From: Algoriphagus sp.
GTDB lineage: Bacteria; Bacteroidota; Bacteroidia; Cytophagales; Cyclobacteriaceae
Direction: 5' to 3'
NCBI GenBank assembly: GCA_023255285.1
Contig: JALRIY010000002.1
Coordinates: forward strand, 1 to 35,071
Length of the DNA: 35,071 bases
Position numbers and translations under genes: made by a program. How positions within the stretch are numbered: the stretch's first letter is position 1; every line of letters begins with the position of its first letter. This document shows, in pieces, positions 31,948-35,071 of this stretch. The notes under the pieces were generated by a model. The model saw only the letters and a list, made by a program, of their open reading frames with translations, was not told the origin of the DNA and made no database searches.

Positions 31948-34900
31948 ATGGCTAGTCTCTCCAGTATCAGTATAAGAAGGCCAGTATTGGCAATGGTCAT
32001 GTCACTTGTCATCCTGCTATTTGGTGGGATTGGCATTTCGCTGTTGGGGGTACGCGAATACCCTTCTGTTGATCCTCCAGTGATTAATGTGAGTACTTCT
32101 TACGTGGGCGCCAATGCCGATGTCATCTTGGCTCAAATAACAGAACCACTTGAGGAACAGATTAATGGAATTCAAGGGATTAAATCCCTAACCTCTACGA
32201 GTTCGGATGGGCGTAGCAACATTACGGTAGAATTTGAGGTGGGAGCAGACTTAGAAGCTGCCGCAAACGATGTGCGGGACAAGGTTTCTGGCGCTCAGCG
32301 TAATTTACCACCTGATGCAGATCCTCCCGTCGTTTCAAAGGCAGATGCGGATTCCCAACCCATTATTGGAGTGAATGTTAAAAGCTCTAAAAGAAGTTTG
32401 CTTGAGCTTTCTGAAATTGCAGACAATGTATTTAAGGAGCGCCTACAAACTATCCCTGGTGTAAGTAGGGTACAAATATGGGGCGAAAAAGAATATGCCA
32501 TTCGCTTGCGTATGGACCCACTCAAAATGGCATCCTATGGCATCACTCCCATGGATGTGCTTGCCAAGATTCAAAGCGAAAATGTGGAACTTCCTTCTGG
32601 AAGAATCGAAGGACAGACCATTGAATTATCTGTGCGCACGAAAAGCAGGCTTAGTTCGCCACAAGAATTCAACGAGTTGATAATTAAAGAAAGCGAAACA
32701 AACTTAGTTCGGTTTCAGGATATTGGTACTGCGGAACTTTCGGCCTTAAATGAAAAGACCCTACTTCGTAGAGATGGAGTACCGATGGTGGCTGTTGTGC
32801 TTGTTCCCCTTCCTGGCTCCAACAACATTGAAATTGCCGATGAATTTTACAAGCGATTGGAGTTTATCAAAAAAGATCTCCCTGCAGATGTAAGCGCAGA
32901 GTTAGGTTTTGATGGAACTTCCTACATTCGGCAGTCCATTCAAGAGGTTCAAGAAACGATACTTACGGCCTTTATTCTCGTGGTTGCTATAATTTTCCTT
33001 TTTTTAAGGGATTGGCGAACCACTTTTATACCTGTTGTCACCATTCCGATTTCACTTATTGGCGTGTTTTTCATTATGTATTTGATGGATTTTTCCATCA
33101 ATGTACTTACTCTACTCGGAATTGTACTTTCCATTGGTTTGGTGGTGGATGATGCCATTGTCGTACTCGAAAACATATACTCTCGAATTGAAAAAGGGGA
33201 AAAGCCCATGGAGGCTGCTGCCAAAGGTTCTGAAGAAATATTTTTTGCAGTACTTGCTACTACGGTTGCCTTGGCAGCAGTTTTTCTGCCTGTAATTTTC
33301 TTGACAGGAACTACAGGGAGATTGTTTCGAGAATTTGGAATTGTTGTGGCTGGCTCTGTAATTATTTCCTCCTTTGTTGCACTTACCATGACCCCCATGC
33401 TGAGTGCAAAAATGCTGAAGTTGCGAACAAAGCAAAATGCGTTTTATCGGTTTACAGAACCATTCTTTGTTTGGTTAAACGAGCGCTACGATGCTGCTTT
33501 AAGTAGATTTATGACCGTTCGTTGGGTTGCTTTCCCAATCATTGGTCTAATGATGTTTGGGATTTACTGGCTTTTTTCAAACATTCAAACCGAGTTGGTT
33601 CCTATCGAAGATCGCTCAGAATTGCGTATCAACATGTCTGGCCCTGAGGGGGCAACCTTCTCATTTATGGACAAGGTTATCAGTGACCTAACCAATCAAC
33701 TCACGGTGGATTTAGCTGAAAATGAGCGAGAAGGCTTAACCAGTATGACCTCACCTGGATTTGGTACGGCCAATACCAACTCCGGATTTATACGAATTTA
33801 TTTGACAGACCCTGCAGTCCGTACGAGGACACAACAGGAGATCTTCACCCAAATTAACGGATCACTTAAAGGAGTGACAGCTGTTCGGGCGTTTGCCCAG
33901 CAACCTGTTTCTATTGGTGATCGACGAGGGGGATTGCCTGTTCAATATGTAATCCAAGCCCCAACGTTAGAAAAATTAAAGGAAGTAATTCCTCCCTTCT
34001 TGGAAAAAGCATCCCAAAACCCTGCCTTTATCTTTACAGATATCAATTTAAAGTTTACCAAACCTGAACTTGAGATAGAAATCGATCGTGAGCGGGCAAG
34101 AAACATGGGGGTATCGGTACAGGAAATTGCACGAACCTTGCAACTTTCTTATTCGGGACAACGATTTGCATATTTCATTAGAGGAGGCAAGCAATACCAG
34201 GTAATCGGTGAGATGCAACTTCAAGATCGAAATGAGCCTATAAATCTTCGCATGCTTTATGTGAGAGGTGATAATGGACAGCTCATTCAATTGGATAATT
34301 TGGTACGCGTGGTGGAGAAAAGTACTCCCCCTCAGTTGTACCGATTCAATCGTTTTGTAAGTGCCACTATCTCCGCAAATTTAGCCGATGGGGTGACCAT
34401 AGGCGTTGGATTGGAAGAGATGGATAAGATCGCAGCTGAAGTATTGGATGATTCGTATGCTACTGACGTTACCGGACCTTCCAAAGAATTTAGGGAAAGT
34501 TCCAACAGTTTGTTGTTTGCCTTTATTTTCGCCTTGGTTCTGATTTATTTGGTTCTTTCGGCTCAATTTGAAAGTTTCACGGATCCATTAACCATCATGT
34601 TTACAGTACCTTTAGCGATTTTTGGTGCATTGGCGACTCTTTGGCTATTTGGGTTTACCTTAAATATTTTTAGTCAAATTGGGATTATCATGCTTATTGG
34701 TTTGGTTACCAAGAATGGAATTTTAATTGTTGAATTTGCCAATCAACGTAAAGAACAGGGGATGGATGCAGAACAAGCGATTTTTGGAGCTGCAGTCGCC
34801 CGATTTAGACCAATTTTAATGACTAGTTTATCCACTATTTTGGGGATTCTTCCAATTGCCTTGGCTTTGGGAGCAGGTGCTGAAAGTAGGGTGCCTATGG

Positions 34901-35013
34901 GAGCTGCGGTAATCGGAGGGCTTACATTTTCTACCGTATTGACGCTATTCATCATCCCTGCAGTGTATACCTTCCTTACCTCTAAAAAAGGAGTTTTAGC
35001 AAAAACCGCATGA
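31948..35013 (+). CDS. RND multidrug-type efflux permease (HAE1 family)
   Basis: A 1021-residue inner-membrane proton-driven transporter of the AcrB/HAE1 family. Twelve helices are arranged as 1+5 and 1+5, with two large periplasmic loops of about 300 residues each. The proton-relay residues are in place: Asp401 and Asp402 (GLVVDDAIVVLENI, helix 4) and Lys922 (GLVTKNGILIVEFA, helix 10). The N-terminal ISIRRPVLAMVMSL and GVREYPSVDPP segments are family hallmarks. Length is slightly shorter than AcrB (1049). Its TGA overlaps the ATG of the next gene by 4 bases (ATGA). There is no TetR- or MarR-type repressor beside the operon inside this window. Confidence 0.97.
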   Translation: MASLSSISIRRPVLAMVMSLVILLFGGIGISLLGVREYPSVDPPVINVSTSYVGANADVILAQITEPLEEQINGIQGIKSLTSTSSDGRSNITVEFEVGADLEAAANDVRDKVSGAQRNLPPDADPPVVSKADADSQPIIGVNVKSSKRSLLELSEIADNVFKERLQTIPGVSRVQIWGEKEYAIRLRMDPLKMASYGITPMDVLAKIQSENVELPSGRIEGQTIELSVRTKSRLSSPQEFNELIIKESETNLVRFQDIGTAELSALNEKTLLRRDGVPMVAVVLVPLPGSNNIEIADEFYKRLEFIKKDLPADVSAELGFDGTSYIRQSIQEVQETILTAFILVVAIIFLFLRDWRTTFIPVVTIPISLIGVFFIMYLMDFSINVLTLLGIVLSIGLVVDDAIVVLENIYSRIEKGEKPMEAAAKGSEEIFFAVLATTVALAAVFLPVIFLTGTTGRLFREFGIVVAGSVIISSFVALTMTPMLSAKMLKLRTKQNAFYRFTEPFFVWLNERYDAALSRFMTVRWVAFPIIGLMMFGIYWLFSNIQTELVPIEDRSELRINMSGPEGATFSFMDKVISDLTNQLTVDLAENEREGLTSMTSPGFGTANTNSGFIRIYLTDPAVRTRTQQEIFTQINGSLKGVTAVRAFAQQPVSIGDRRGGLPVQYVIQAPTLEKLKEVIPPFLEKASQNPAFIFTDINLKFTKPELEIEIDRERARNMGVSVQEIARTLQLSYSGQRFAYFIRGGKQYQVIGEMQLQDRNEPINLRMLYVRGDNGQLIQLDNLVRVVEKSTPPQLYRFNRFVSATISANLADGVTIGVGLEEMDKIAAEVLDDSYATDVTGPSKEFRESSNSLLFAFIFALVLIYLVLSAQFESFTDPLTIMFTVPLAIFGALATLWLFGFTLNIFSQIGIIMLIGLVTKNGILIVEFANQRKEQGMDAEQAIFGAAVARFRPILMTSLSTILGILPIALALGAGAESRVPMGAAVIGGLTFSTVLTLFIIPAVYTFLTSKKGVLAKTA

Positions 35014-35071
35014 AAAAAGGAACACTTTTGCTCGTATGGATCTTGAGCATAACCGGGGCTTGGGCACAAAT
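35010..35071 (+). CDS. Start of third RND-operon gene, probably TolC-like outer-membrane factor (partial)
   Basis: Only the first 20 codons are inside the window. They encode a signal peptide (MKKGTLLLVWILS, ending GAWAQ), which shows the product is exported. The 4-bp ATGA overlap with the pump gene and the usual adaptor-pump-channel order make a TolC-family outer-membrane factor the likely product, but no TolC residues are visible. Confidence 0.6.
   Translation, partial: MKKGTLLLVWILSITGAWAQ

Noticed and set aside
32949..33398. 149-codon minus-strand frame inside the RND pump gene
   Set aside because: Antisense of a strongly conserved transmembrane region with the proton-relay Asp pair; Thr/Ser/Lys-rich shadow composition.

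Overview
The window looks like chromosomal DNA of a Bacteroidota bacterium, most likely order Cytophagales and perhaps a relative of Algoriphagus/Cyclobacteriaceae. The evidence is a gliding-type GldE in a mutY-ssb-gldE cluster, an orphan Oar-like TonB-dependent receptor, a 29-residue mS38-like basic protein beside RNase G, DUF3127, and moderate-to-low GC. Five or six genes also have a TAnnTTTG box, the Bacteroidota -7 element, at a sensible distance upstream. The genus is inference. I see no tRNA, rRNA, insertion sequence, phage gene or CRISPR array.

Layout. Bases 1-2448 (minus): a ClC chloride channel cut by the window edge and a secreted M28 peptidase. 2517-3503 (plus): an unrecognised secreted protein. 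3563-4840 (minus): YebC and YjjX with directly abutting reading frames. 5155-5562 (plus): a small Spy/CpxP-like periplasmic protein, with a shared bidirectional terminator facing gltD. 5609-11579 (minus): gltB-gltD, glutamate synthase, preceded by about 370 bp of AT-rich DNA with a 14-bp palindrome and direct repeats. 11952-14914 (minus): mutY, ssb, gldE. 15060-17954 (plus, divergent from mutY): HU, a TPR membrane protein, a 29-aa mS38-like protein and RNase G, closed by a terminator that starts inside the last codons. 17995-18339 (minus): DUF3127, whose C-terminus looks like an SSB tail. 18699-19509 (plus): an ECF sigma factor overlapping a small acidic protein. 19676-23295 (minus): M23 metallopeptidase, RluF-type pseudouridine synthase, ALDH3-type aldehyde dehydrogenase. 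23576-25330 (plus): aspS, convergent with a lysoplasmalogenase-family membrane protein. 26567-29830: TonB-dependent receptor. 30072-35071: alpha/beta hydrolase, RND adaptor, RND pump and the start of a third gene that is probably TolC.

How the genes work together: the window is mainly housekeeping (nitrogen assimilation, DNA repair and single-strand DNA handling, RNA processing, aminoacylation) plus envelope functions (ClC, M23, TonB receptor, RND efflux). I did not find a clear undescribed multi-gene system. The leads most worth following are the SSB-like tail on DUF3127, the M23 protein with a Cys replacing a zinc-ligand His, the ECF sigma/small-protein pair, and the alternating inverted repeats before the Spy-like gene. 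Several genes have long upstream in-frame TTG/GTG extensions. Where family N-termini or a promoter box argue against these, I call the shorter ATG start and say so.
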